Source of the DNA: Setophaga petechia
Taxonomy: Eukaryota; Chordata; Aves; Passeriformes; Parulidae
DNA length: 64,000 nt
Direction: 5' to 3'
NCBI GenBank assembly: GCA_024362935.1
Contig: JANCRA010000169.1
Location: 434,501 to 498,500 of the forward strand
This document shows positions 14,690 through 26,162 of this stretch, piece after piece. How positions within the stretch are numbered: the first letter of the stretch is position 1; each line of letters opens with the position of its first letter. A program made the translations under genes and the position numbers. The notes beneath the pieces are model-generated. The model did no database searches. It had not been told where the DNA came from and saw nothing but the letters and a program-made list of their open reading frames with translations.

Positions 14690-15105
14690 TACTATGTAAT
14701 GCAGAAGAATCACCAATGTAAGTCATAAAAAAGACCTGTGAATGATTTCTAGCTGAGATTTGTCTGAGAATCTGCAGCAGGATGCTCTGCCTGGAGCAGG
14801 GGTAAAACAACTCAAACAGTATCCTGTTTGACCAAGCTACCAGTGGTGAATAGAGAAGGGGAGTCATTCTCTTTTGGTGTTGAAGAATGCTGGAACCTGT
14901 CTGACTCATCAGTTGCAAAATTAATCATTCTGAGGAAGATCAATGTTCCTGATAAAATACCTGGTAAAGGAACCAATAAAGGATACTAATGGCAAATTAT
15001 TTAAAGATGCTTATCTGACACAGCTGGTTTGGAGATGTATTAATGACAGTGTCTAGCTCAGTCCGAGGTTCTAACTTCAAACATATCCCTTGGAATGTGT
15101 TTGGA
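14690..15105. repeat. Unidentified ancient dispersed repeat, copy 1
   Basis: This segment aligns with 34,035-34,470 in the same orientation. Shared landmarks in order are ATGCAG near 14,699, the exact 15-mer GCAGGATGCTCTGCC followed by TGGAG, then CAGTGGTGAATA/GGAGA, TTTTGGTGTTGAAGAATGCTG, a GGAAC-AATAAA segment, AAATTATTTAA, GACACAGCTGG and CAAACATAT. The two copies are clearly homologous but diverged by point changes and small indels, so it is an old interspersed element. The AATAAA followed by a fixed tail could suggest an LTR or SINE 3' portion, but I do not recognise the family and cannot give an orientation. Confidence 0.7.
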
Positions 15106-15360
15106 GACATCTGTCTTGAGTGAGGATGCCCCTAAAGGTTACTTCATGAGGCAGAGAAAAAGAGATTTGCCCACACATGGGTATTGGATGAGTAACAGCA
15201 TTCTCTACTTGTTTTTGCTAATTTTCATATAATTGCTTCAATACTGCTGCAGAAATTGTGCACTATACTACACTAGTAGTTATACTTACATATACAGTAT
15301 AATAAATCTTCTGACTAAGTTCTTTTGGTCTAATCATTTTCATTTCATAGTAAATCCTTA

Positions 15361-15475
15361 ATTTTTATATAAATATGCATAAATATATTTTTATAAATAT
15401 AAAAATATATTAAAATATATAAAACATATCTTTTATATAAATATGTAAAATATTTATGTTTTATATAAATATGTA
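15361..15475. repeat. AT-only block with repeated TTTTATATAAATATG motif
   Basis: About 115 bp that is nearly all A and T. The motif TTTTATATAAATATG occurs at about 15,364, 15,431 and 15,459 with AT filler between. It ends within about 100 bp of a CpG-dense island. Confidence 0.85.
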
Positions 15476-15569
15476 TGTGCTTGGCTTGTCATCCTGGAAC
15501 ACGGCTGGATAAAGGTCCAATTACATCTCTACAATCTCTTACACATAAACCGTTGACAAAGTCTGGAGC

Positions 15570-15850
15570 TACGGCTGAAGCCAGCCACGCCCGGACTCCT
15601 CTGGGGAAAAAAAGCGGGGTAAGCGGGGGATACTTTTCTGTACCTCGTGACTCAGTGGAGGTCTTCTCTAATAAAGTTTGTCTGGAGCTTCCCCTCTGCC
15701 CGCGGCCTTTGCGTGGGGCGCGGCTCCCGCGGCGCTTTGCGCGCTCCCCGCCGGGTCCCAGCGCCGGCGCCGCTGTCCCGGGCTCGCCCCCGGCCTGGCG
15801 GGAGCGCAGCGGCTGCGTCCGGCCCCGCTCCGGGGGAAAAGGCATCTCAG
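15570..15850. promoter_or_regulatory. CpG island, candidate promoter or first exon
   Basis: Base composition changes abruptly from AT-rich to extremely GC-rich. I count about 26 CpG dinucleotides between 15,700 and 15,840, far above the near absence of CpG elsewhere in this non-satellite DNA. A TGACTCA AP-1-type heptamer is at 15,648-15,654, a splice-donor-like GTAAGC at 15,619-15,624 on the plus strand, and an AATAAA at about 15,672. In vertebrates an isolated CpG-dense segment like this is usually an unmethylated promoter, possibly of a non-coding RNA; a GC-rich LTR is the main alternative. Frames of up to 177 codons overlap it on both strands, but none shows a recognisable domain. No downstream exon is identified, so direction is undetermined. 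Confidence 0.7.
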
Positions 15851-18800
15851 AGCCAAAGGGAGGGGAGAATGTTCCAATCCATGTGTTAAAGCAGAAGTGT
15901 AAATGTTACATTGAAGCGTTGCGTTTAAATTTAAACCTTCGACAGCTACATTGCAGAGTATGTATGAGGAAAGACTGGATATTTAAAGTCTTAACAGCTT
16001 TTGTTTAAAGCTATTCAGAGTATTGTAAATACATTTCACAATGTTTTATATTGTTTACAGTGTTTTCTGTGGATATGTAGTGTTTGCTTACTCAGAAACT
16101 GTATAGAATTCTCTGTTTGAAGAGAATGGGGAGTTGTTAACATTTATTTATCAGTGTTTTACATACCACCATTCCTGATTTTTAACTCTGTAATGCTTTC
16201 TCAAAAATCAGAAAAGAAACCTGACTTAAAAATAAACATGACGTTTTGTTGTGGGAAAGTTAGGTCTACAAAGAGAAGTATAATATTATCTCAGTTTCCC
16301 TACTATGTAGCACAAATATTTCCAAGTATTTTGTCTCAAGTGTATTTGACAAGTTTTACATACTGATTTTTACATCAGTCAGACCTTCATCCCTGTGGTG
16401 AAATCACGATATCTTTCTCTATTGCTTCCAGTGGCAAGAAGTCTATCTGCTATAACCCTTGATGTATCCACAGACCTCTATCTGAGTCAGGTAACTGGGC
16501 ATTCACATCCACCTGGGCATTTACAGCATTGCCTCCCATGGATCTTTACTCACTCTAAAGAAAGAACACTGCCTCCTGCATGGCCAGTGCTAATGCAGTG
16601 CTAATGGATTTTTATTTGTCCTTCAGCCAAAACCAGGGCTGACCAGAGCTGGTTAGTTATTTTTAAGAAAGATAACATTTTCTTTAGACAGTTACCCAGA
16701 TTTTCTAATCAGTCAGTATAACATTGGAGTTGCCGAAGCTTAACTCACAAGTATTCGTGCTACTTTCTCCTCAATGCCTGTCATGATCCTGTTTCAGAAA
16801 TTTTGCTTTAAAAAGGGGTAGTTTTATGTTGGGTTTTCATATTCTGATGTCAGGTTACACATTTGCTCAGAGAAACAAACTTCTGATCCTGGACTTCCCT
16901 CTTCTGGCAGTTCAGTGTATTCTTCAGACTTATGTGACTCAAATGCCACGTGACTCGGGCGGTCAAACATAACTGAGCAGTGTAGCCTAAATGATGAATA
17001 TTGAACACTCCATCTGAAAATATAAAGTGAGAAGAAAACTTATTTCAAATTTGGTGAACAAATTAAAGTAATACTGACAAACATGACCTATTTCTGCATA
17101 TAGATATTCTTCTTCATTATTTATTGATCCGTTATTGATAGACCATATTGGTAAAGGTAGCCCTCCAGAACATATTTGCTATATTCACAGATCATTTTAT
17201 TAGAGAAAAATATTCTTCACAATTAGCTGAATCCCCCTCACTCCTAATGTAGCACTCCTGACCATGGGCAGATTAGTGTGAAATTTAATTTGTGCTAATC
17301 TGTCCAAGACCGAGGAAGCACAAAATATATTTTATGCAGTGTTTACTCACTTTACCATATATAGATAAATGCATGAGTGACAAATCATGCAGCTTCAGGT
17401 TTACTGGAGTGAAAATCTATAGTGCCATTAGGCCTGGATTTCATTATTCCATTTTTGTTGCCATGGGAAAGCAAGGACTGGCCTCATATGCTTAAGCATA
17501 TATATAAATGAAAATCTGTAAAGTTTTAAAATAGGCTTAGACATATCAATTTATATCTATGGAGGAGATAAAAGTTTTCTGCTATTTTCTTATGGGTTAT
17601 GTAGAAAGAATTCCTTTTCTTTTCCCTTTGTATAGTACTGACAATATTTTAGATAACTTAGATAAGTAGATCTCTTTGGAGGAAAACTATGAAAAGCTGC
17701 AGATTTTGTGATGGAAAGTATGAGTAATTTGCAACATGAACACGTGAAAACAGCTGCTCCTCTGTTTTTGGCTGCAGTAGGAGTGCTGCTGGCCTTGCAG
17801 GCTCTCGTTGCAGGAATCAGTTCTGATCGCGATAAAACCAGATGTGCGAGCGAGCCTGCTAGCGCACCCACTGCTGTATCTCCAAAGAGGGCTGCAAAAA
17901 AGTTGTTGCTATTCAGACATTGCAAAGCTCTCTCAGTAATTCTCACATGGTTTGAAATTAAATGCTGCGTATCCCCCCCAAAACTGAGATGAATGCTAAA
18001 TTGGGATGGAGTTTTGAGAGTTATATATAAATGATATTTGGGATCATGTTTGCTGTAAAAGCAAAGGCCATTGAGTAGCTTCCAAGGTTGTTTGGCAGTT
18101 ACTTTTTTTTGGTTTTTTAATGAATTATTCTCTGTGATTTATATTTATGGCCAAAATGGAACTGAATGTCTTTCCATTAGGAGCCTGGCAGGGTTTAGCC
18201 TGTGTTTTGCTATCTGTGGACAACCCTGTCACTAATTTACTGATGCGATACAGGAAAGCAAGGCAAGGCTTGTGGGATCTGCAAGCAGCAGCAGGGATGC
18301 TCAGGGTGGACAAACAGGTGCACAGTATTTCTGTGAATTTGGGCATATTTCTTTAGGATTAGATCCAAATTGGACAACCAGTACATTGTGAGAATTTACC
18401 CATTGTGTGATTTGCAATCTGCTGTGGAAGTGCTTGCAAAAGGCTGCACTGGGATGTCCCACAAGGACTTTATGTTGCATAAGTGCTTCAATCTGATCAA
18501 TATGAACTTCCCGACAGATGGAAGCAAAAATCCTTATTTTTTGCAACTAACTAAAAGCAGAGCTAAAACATCTTCACTTTTGTAGGTACTTTAACTGCTG
18601 GGTTGTGGGGAGATTTCAAAAGGATAGCAGCAATTTGCATTTGTTCTTTTACAAAGGCAGATTTTGATGAGTTTATGCAGCAAATGTTCTCCCCTTGTAT
18701 TTGCTGCTCTCTTTTATGACTCCCAGTGTCCACGTGTGCCTGTTAATCAGGCAGAGACAATATTCAGGTGGCCAAGCCATGTGTTGGCAGAGTGCAGCTG

Positions 18801-20070
18801 GATCCTGTTTGCTTTTTGTAACCAAACATAAACAATGCACCAATACACTTTGAAACCTTTGCTGCTATGGTTCAGCAGTTGAGCTAAATTATTAAAGGGC
18901 TGGCATGGCAATGTGTTGCAAGGTCACTTGTGGAAAATAAAGCATTCTATAAAACATTCATACAGTTCAAAGGAAAATATGTCTATTTTGCCATTGGAGA
19001 GAACCCTTGTAGTTGACAGTCATTATTATATACTATTTATTATTAGTATAAAATTCCAGAATTATGGCATATTTTTATAACAGATCTGTACCTCTTACTG
19101 TGCTAGCCAGCCAAGTCTGTCCTGAACCTCTCCAACTCAAATATTCATTTGAATTCCAAATATGTTGAAAAGAAGCATTTTGATATCTCAAACCCAATCT
19201 GTTTAAAAGCCAGTGGACTTCAGGTCTGATTCAGCATTAAATGTGCCTTTATCTTCCCTGCTGAGGTCCTTGATACTTCCCTGCCACCCTGATGCCTCCT
19301 CCTCCTCAGTTTATGGACTGAGTTTTATTTCTATCATGCAATGCCCTTTAGAGGATAAAAGACAAGATTTAGTTGGAAATTTCTGTGTTTAACCTAGTAA
19401 AGGATTTTGTCCATCAAGGGAGATGTGTGGCCAATGCGCACCTCTAACCTGAAGAAGTCAGCTTAATAACTGAAAAATTTAAAACCAGATTTTATGCAAC
19501 TGTGTTTTCCCTTTGGATCTTCCTAACCCCAGTCATGCCCAACCTGTGAATTACATCAGACTGTTCCCTTGTCATCCAAACTCTTCCTTGCCTCCTTATC
19601 TCATTCAGGTACTCCTGGAAAAAATCTGGCATGCCAGGCCAGCAAGCAGCAAAGAAAAGATTGCAAATACTTCTTCCTCTTTGGGATGTATTTCCTGACA
19701 TTGTTGCTATTGACCGAGCTCGAGAGAATAGTGAGCAATATGCTAACACAGTCAAGCTTTGGTATTCATAACATTATTACAAGCAACTAATCTTTCCCAA
19801 CTAGTTCTGTCATTAAAAAATCAAGCCATTCATAGAAGTGTTCACAGATGTTGGCTGGCTTCTAAAGTAGATGTTAACTACCTCCATCTAACTTGGTTAT
19901 TAAACACATAGAATAGCTTTAGCTCCAGAAATTTGAACAATACTTTTGACAGTGAAAGAGACTCAAATACATCTTTTGGAACATGTGGGAAAGGGCAATG
20001 ACCATACAAGTGAAAGAGGAGGTTCCTAAACTGCCTTACACAGAAGCACACAAAGGAAGTGCAAAGGAGA

Positions 20071-20120
20071 AATGTAAGATACTTCTCATGGATTCAATGT
20101 AAGAATCTTCTCATGGATTT
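20071..20120. repeat. Imperfect tandem duplication, about 25 bp
   Basis: The segment reading GTAAGATACTTCTCATGGAT is followed directly by GTAAGAATCTTCTCATGGAT, giving two near-identical units of about 25 bp. Confidence 0.8.
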
Positions 20121-21975
20121 TTGACAACATTATATTCTGGTCAAAGCTCAGCAGCAGTTGAACCACAGTATTCTGGTCGCTCTCCTGTTACACTGACTAA
20201 AGAGATCAAAAATGTAAACTAGATCAGATTTTTTTTCTCTCTGGATTGTCAAGTAATTTGCACATCTCATTTATGTTTTTCAAGCTAGTAGGATGCTGAC
20301 AAAAGCTCTCAGTGTAAATATCCTCAGTTACATTTAGGACTGTTTTATTTGTCACCTCTCAAAACTATTTTAACCTCTTTCTCAAGTTCATTGAAGAATT
20401 GGGCCCTAAAATTATTTACAATAACTCACTCCCTGTGTGTGAAATTTGAAATTACAGTTCAAATCACTTTCTTACACCCCTACACAGAAAATATATGATA
20501 CTTTTTCTTACACATTGCAGACCCACACTCCCAGTTGCAGCTGGCATTATAGATTATAGATTATTATCTGTGCCTTTTCACAAGGTCATCCATTCCTTTC
20601 TTGTTCCTTTATGAGTTTTTCTGCTCTTGTCATTTTAAGTGGTATCATCTCTATCGATCATCATCCTCATGCCTTCAGTTTTCATGTCAGTCTCTTGCTG
20701 TCTCAAATTGAAGCTTTAAAATTTTTTATCCTGTGCAGGCATTGTAACTGGAATCACACCTAACCTATTACAACTGCTGTAATATCTTCCACATGATTAC
20801 TGTAAGTACAGTACTTCTGATAGGATCTGGAAAGCGAAGTAGAGACTGTAGTCAATAGTGACTTCTCTTTTGCCAATGGAAAACATTTTTATCTTCCCAG
20901 GAATTATTATCTTCAATGGAATCTAAATGCCTCAAAAATACAATAAAAACTAAAATCTTTTTGCTGATATTTTTTATCAATTTCACCTCTAAGTATCACA
21001 CCTATAGATTTCCTGATGAAAGATTTTGATAAATTTAAATTATTTGGCTTAATAAGGAGAAGATGAAAACGCCTGACATCACCAGAACAATCACAATAAA
21101 ATGATACCATTGGTGTTTTTATGTATTTTGATCAGCTCTGAGAGTAATATGGATTTAAGCTAAAGGAAAATCAATTTTCTAGGACTTTGTATCTTATTTG
21201 TAGCAGAATCACATAAGAGGATAAAATTCTTCCCATTAGTCATTCCTAACTTTTAATTTAAAGGCAACTAAGTTATCAAATAATTGTTTAGATTGAAAAA
21301 TAACTCAATAAAATTTTGCAAAAAGGCAAATAAAGATTTAAGTTCATAGAACATCTTAAAAAGTATTAAAAAAACATGTCCATTATATCCATAATATCCA
21401 TATTTATTGTACTGATAAATTGTTCTGTCAAGGCTGAGTTCAGAGCTGAATTGAAAAGCTTGAACATTTACAGTGCAACTAAGCATTAACACATCACCAA
21501 AGCAGAAACTTGGATAGTTGAGGTTATAAACTGAAAAGATTAAATGTATTTTAAATCTCTAAAAAAATATTTATCATACACTATTGATATTTTGAATTGT
21601 TCCAGATGCATTTTTATTTATTTCTAATGACTGTCATTTTAAAGACTGTTAAGAACTATTTCTATAATATTTTTATGCATATATATTTAATAACATCAAA
21701 CTCTATGTATCTGTGTTTTTTTCTAGAGTATAACCTTGTAAGTATGTGGGCGATTATTTCTTCACTCCAGGTACCATCAGCTCATATATTTTTCTCCTGC
21801 CTTCTTAATAAAGTCAATACTCTTGTTTTAGTAGTTCAATGGTTTGCAAACAGGGTTGTTTTTGGTTTTTTTCACTAGCTGGCCGGAATTATGAAAAATT
21901 ATGTGTCTACATTAAATTAGAAATTAAAGAGAAAATATTACGTAGTTATTGACACAACTAAAATTAACACTCTAG

Positions 21976-22008
21976 CATATATATATATATATATACACAT
22001 ATATATAC
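21976..22008. repeat. (TA)n microsatellite
   Basis: Alternating AT run of about 33 bp, interrupted once by CAC. Confidence 0.9.
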
Positions 22009-22265
22009 TGAGTGTTTAAAAGTTCATAAAATATGTAAATAATTTCTGTAAGTTATCAGACTTTAAATTTATTTTATACCATGTTCCTACCCTTCTCTTC
22101 ACCTTCTTGTCAAAAACATTAACATCTCAGGCAAGCTGACTTGCTGAAGCCCTTAGGCTTCATTTACATAATGGAGTTTGGAGTAATTCAGTATTATTTT
22201 AAAGGGGAAATCTGGGTGCTTTCTTCATGTCAGTGCACCTGCAGGACTGTACTTTCCCTGCAGCA

Positions 22266-23790
22266 TCATGGAATCCCAGCATGGCTAGGGCTGGTGAGCA
22301 CTTCTGGAGTTTGTTCAGCCCAGCCCCTGCTCAAACAGGGCAGAGCAGGTTGCTCCGGGCCAGTTGGTTTTTCTATTATCTCTAAGGATGGAGACTCCAC
22401 TGCCTCTCTGGGCAAACTGTTGCAGTGCTCCATCACCCTCACAGTGTAAAAGTGGGTTTGTGTGTTTGGATGGAATTTTCTGTGCTTCACTTTGTGCCCA
22501 TTACTTCTGGCCATGTCACTGGATGTCCCTGAGTAGAGTGAGACCCTGATTCCTTTATTCTCCTCATCAACTGGATTTAAATGTTGATAAATCTGTGTCT
22601 GAGCTTTCTTTGAACAGCCCAAGCTCTTAGCCTTTCTTTGTACAGTCCAGTCCCTTAATCATCCTTGTGGCCCTTTGCAGAAGTTACTCCAGTATATCCA
22701 TGTGCTCTCTTGTAGTGAGGAGCCCAACACAACATCCAGAATCCAGAATCCAGATGTGTCTCCCCAGGTCAGAACGGCTGGGAAGGATCACTCTTCTTGG
22801 CTGCAAGGTTCACTGCTGTCAATTTGTCCATCAGGACATTCAGGTCCCTCTCTGCCAGGCTGATTTCTAGATGGTCAGACTCCAGCATGGACTGCTGCAT
22901 GCACCAGGGTTTTTTCTTCTCATGAAAAGGACTTCACATTTCTCTTTCTTGGACTTCATGAGGTTCATCTTTGTCCATTCCTCCAGCCTGTCCAGATTCG
23001 TCTGAACGGCAGCACAGTTATCTGCTGATCAACCACTCCTCCCAGTTTTGTGTCACCTGCAAACTTGTGGAAGGTGCATGATGTGCCAGAATCCAGCTCA
23101 CTGATGAAGGTAATAAACAGCATTTGTTCCAGTACTGAGGGCAATGCTAGTGACTGGCCTGGAGCTGGATCCCATGCTGCTGCTGGGCCCTTGCAGCCCA
23201 GCAGTTTGGCCAATGTTCAACCCATCTCCCTGTCCATTTATCTAGCTCCTGCTCCATCAATACATCTACGAGGATATTAAGGGAGACAGTGTTGAAAGCC
23301 TTCCTAAGGTCAAGATAAAAAGTATCTTTTCCTCTCCTCTTATCCACTGAGGCAGTTGTCTCATTGCAAAAGGCTTTTAGATTGTTAAGGCACGATTTCC
23401 CTTTTGTAAGTTCACATTCAGTATTCACATTCCCCTTATCCTTCCTATGTTTGAAAATAGTTCTTAGGATTACTTGCTACATCACCTTCCAGGGAAACAA
23501 GATGAATCTGACCAGCCTATAGTTTACTGGATCCTCGTCTTGCTCTTTAAGATGGCAGTGACATTTGCTTTCTCTTGCCCTCAGGAACTTCCTCAAATCC
23601 CCATAAACTTTTACAGTACTTCAAGAGTGAACTCACAATGCACCAGCCATCTCTCTCAGCAGCCATGGGTACATCCCATTAGGTCACACGGACTTGTTTC
23701 AATGTTCCCTGTCCTGATCTTTGTTCACCAAAGGTAAATTTACTTTGCTCTAGGCTCTCCCTCAGGTCTCACGATCATCTTGGCCCTCAG
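22266..23790 (-). mobile_element. CR1 LINE copy, antisense, about 1.5 kb, RT region through 3' end
   Basis: This is the reverse complement of a CR1 element. Its 3' UTR end is at 22,266 (CATGGAATCCCAGCATGGCT), and the body continues back into the reverse-transcriptase domain. On the minus strand a frame at 23,428-23,147 still shows RT-like residues, for example TFYLDLRKAFNTVSLNIL, where the YLD-KAF block is the RT motif that carries the first catalytic aspartate. The YxDD region is not recoverable as an open frame. The element is 5'-truncated near 23,790 and its frame is interrupted by multiple stops and indels. It resembles the antisense copy at 7,224-8,450 in 3' UTR type but is more complete. 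It is inactive. Confidence 0.9.
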
Positions 23791-24017
23791 GTTTCCCACG
23801 ATCCCTTTCAAAGGTAACAGCAAGCAGACAAAGTTTCCCTGGAACACTTGGATTTTGTGCCACAGGGCACAAGGGAGCTGTGCCAGCAGCCTGGGCTGGC
23901 ACCAAACACAGGATGGCTACAAAGTGTCTCCAGCTTCTGGAGCAGCACCAGGTTCAGGTGACTCCAAGAGCAATCTCATAGATACACATCTGAAATCCAG
24001 CACATGGAGTCTTAGGG
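23791..24017. other. Short spacer between CR1 and solo LTR
   Basis: About 230 bp of mixed composition. It may include a diverged extension of the CR1 copy. No gene seen. Confidence 0.4.
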
Positions 24018-24620
24018 TGCACCCTCCCACGGCTGTGGTGGCAGGCTGTGCACCCTGACCCTCGGATGAGGGGAGTAAGGCCGCCAGCGACGTCGGCAGG
24101 GTGGAAAGGAAGCAGCAAACAATCTCAGCAGCGTCGAGTGGATTTTATTCCTCGAGCAGGGGAGGGGTAAACTGGGGAAGGGCTGAGAAGGTTTGCCAAG
24201 GGAAAGCTGGGTGAACTTAGCTTAAATACAACAAAGGAGGAGCAAGGAGGATGAACAATAATTGGGTAGAGAAAAAGAAAGGCAGAGCATGGGACCAATT
24301 ACAGTTCACTGAAAGGTGGGGCAAGGGAGTGGTCAGGGTAAGGGAGCCAACCAGGGCTCCACTTGAACAGAATTTTCTAGAATGGGGGTCGGGTTGGGGA
24401 ATGACAGGCAGGGGGACGGGCTGAGCCAGATTGGACAGAGAGGAAGAGAGAGAATGAGTGACAGGGTGGGCTGGATCGCCCATGGGAGGGGCTCAGGGAA
24501 GGCTAAACTAGGGACAGAACCATTTAAGACAAGCAGGGGGTAACAGAGCAAACCAACAGATTACATCCAACAAAGCCCATACAATCAATGAAACAGAGCA
24601 AAGCTGAACACACCACAACA
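24018..24620 (-). mobile_element. Solo endogenous-retrovirus LTR, antisense, about 603 bp
   Basis: Read on the minus strand, the segment starts TGTTGTGGTGTG (at 24,620) and ends GGGTGCA (at 24,018), fitting the TG...CA ends of an LTR. In order it shows an inverted CCAAT (GTAATTGGTCC, near 24,300), a TATA-like TATTTAAG near 24,225, then the polyadenylation signal GGAATAAAATCC near 24,148, followed by a GC-rich U5-like portion. The flanking hexamers are TTAGGG at 24,012-24,017 and TTAGAA at 24,621-24,626, which agree at four of six bases and may be a decayed target-site duplication. No internal retroviral sequence adjoins it, so it is a solo LTR left by recombination between two LTRs. The low number of damaged landmarks suggests it is younger than the CR1 copies around it. 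Family unknown. Confidence 0.8.
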
Positions 24621-25987
24621 TTAGAAAAGACTTCTTCATGACAGCTTTCCAGAGGAGAAACTGAGACCAGATTGACAGCTACAAATGCAGCAATAAAGAT
24701 TCTGGGCTCTGGCCCTAGCCAAGCATAAGACTTAGTCTCCAGGTTGAAATTTCACTTCTGGTGACACATCCTACAAAATGTAAAAGTCAATGTGGGTAGA
24801 TCAAAGTTTATATGACAAACATAGACTATAGTGGCCCAATTTACACATAGTCACACCCTGACAAGTAAATTTCTTCTTCATTCTTCCAATTTGCTGTCTC
24901 TCATGCATTTGAAATAGCTTTTGCACCAAAAACATAGAAAAAAACTCTAATTTCCTTTCAGAGACTAAAACAGCTCATTGCTGAATTTGATGAGCATGAA
25001 CTTGGGCATCAGTTATTAATGAAGCTGGCATAAAGTAGATAGGAGGTCAATAGGATGCACATAGTAATTAAAATGCAAAGTTTGCATTGTTTTTAGGCAA
25101 TGCCATTGGGACACAGAATGCTGTTGGTGAATACAGTTTAAGAAACAACTCAATAACATCTAGAAACAGCTGATAAAAGGATTTTTTGGCCATTACAGAT
25201 AGCAAGAAAAAACTTACAGAAAAAATGAGATTAAATTTTTAAATTATTTAACATTGTTATTTATTTTTATGGTAGCTGTTTATTAAAGTAAAATTGATCA
25301 GATTAGTAGTCAATGAAATCTAAAATTAATTGCTACAAATATCCTCAATGTATTTACATGATATAATTTAACTTGGACAGTCAGTGGGGCCATGATAACA
25401 TCCTTTGCTTCTACCCTGACAGCCATATCTTTCTACATAGCAGGTCATGAAGCCTATTTATCACTTTTTATCATTTGTTAGCCTCTCCATCAAGTATATA
25501 AATATTCCTTTTAGATTTTACTATTTTTAGAATTTACTTTTTCAACACACAAAATATTTAAAAATAAAAATCTACTGAGGCCCTTACAAGTTGAATGTTT
25601 TTTGATATATAACAAGTTTTTGGTTTTTGACTATAACAAGTCTCTCAGTGCTAAATTTGAGGAAATTCCCAGCATGACTGCATATGCAATTATGTATTGC
25701 ATGAATATGCACAACACTTGCCTTGAACTTCTTTGCAAATCAAATGTTTTCTAACACTGATGTTAGTATTGGATTTATAAAAAAAGGTGTTCAACATCAT
25801 GAAGGAAGAAAGCTCACAAACCCTGTTTCAGTCTGTTCATTAATTTACTCCTTTTCAGAAACAACCTCCAACACATTCCTAACAGTTACCAGAAGAGTAT
25901 GGGGAAATAAATTGTCATGTGAAAGAGATTACACAGATCCAGAAAGGTGTAATCAAAGAAAGTTCTTCTGGGAGGAAAAGTAAACAG
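24621..25987. other. AT-rich non-coding DNA, no gene seen
   Basis: AT-rich sequence with no repeat family recognised and no supported reading frame. Confidence 0.6.
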
Positions 25988-26162
25988 GATGAGGAAGAGG
26001 GGAGAGAAGAGGAAGAGGAAGAGAAGAGGAAGAGGAAGAGGAAGAGGAAGAGGAAGAGGAAGAGGAAGAGGAAGAGGAAGAGGAAGAGGAAGAGAAGAGA
26101 AGAGAAGAGAAGAGAAGAGAAGAGAAGAGAAGAGAAGAGAAGAGAAGAGAAGAGAAGGGAGA
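25988..26162 (+). repeat. Polypurine tract: (GGAAGA)n then (AGAAG)n
   Basis: About 175 bp of G and A only. A hexamer array GGAAGA runs from about 26,026 to 26,092 and turns directly into a pentamer array AGAAG from about 26,091 to 26,156. Lys/Arg- and Glu/Arg-rich frames on the plus strand and Leu/Phe/Ser-rich frames on the minus strand are artefacts of the repeat. Long homopurine mirror-like tracts can form triplex DNA and are length-unstable. Confidence 0.95.

Larger units (their letters stand above)
15851..22265. other. Non-coding DNA, no certain gene
   Basis: Mostly AT-rich. A small CpG-bearing patch lies at about 17,790-17,900, within a plus-strand frame of 94 codons starting near 17,711 (with a GTG just before) that I cannot link to a protein family. 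The stretch 18,590-19,080 is balanced in composition, free of recognisable repeats and carries motifs such as ATTTGCAT and AACAATG, compatible with a conserved regulatory element but not shown. A TA repeat is at 21,976-22,008. No exon series is recognised. Confidence 0.5.

Noticed and set aside
15475..16008. 177-codon frame and overlapping frames across the CpG island
   Set aside because: Pro/Arg/Ala-rich frames are expected in GC-rich DNA lacking stops. They are open on both strands and carry no recognisable domain.
24012..24017. Telomeric hexamer TTAGGG
   Set aside because: A single copy beside the LTR, more simply explained as one side of a target-site duplication.
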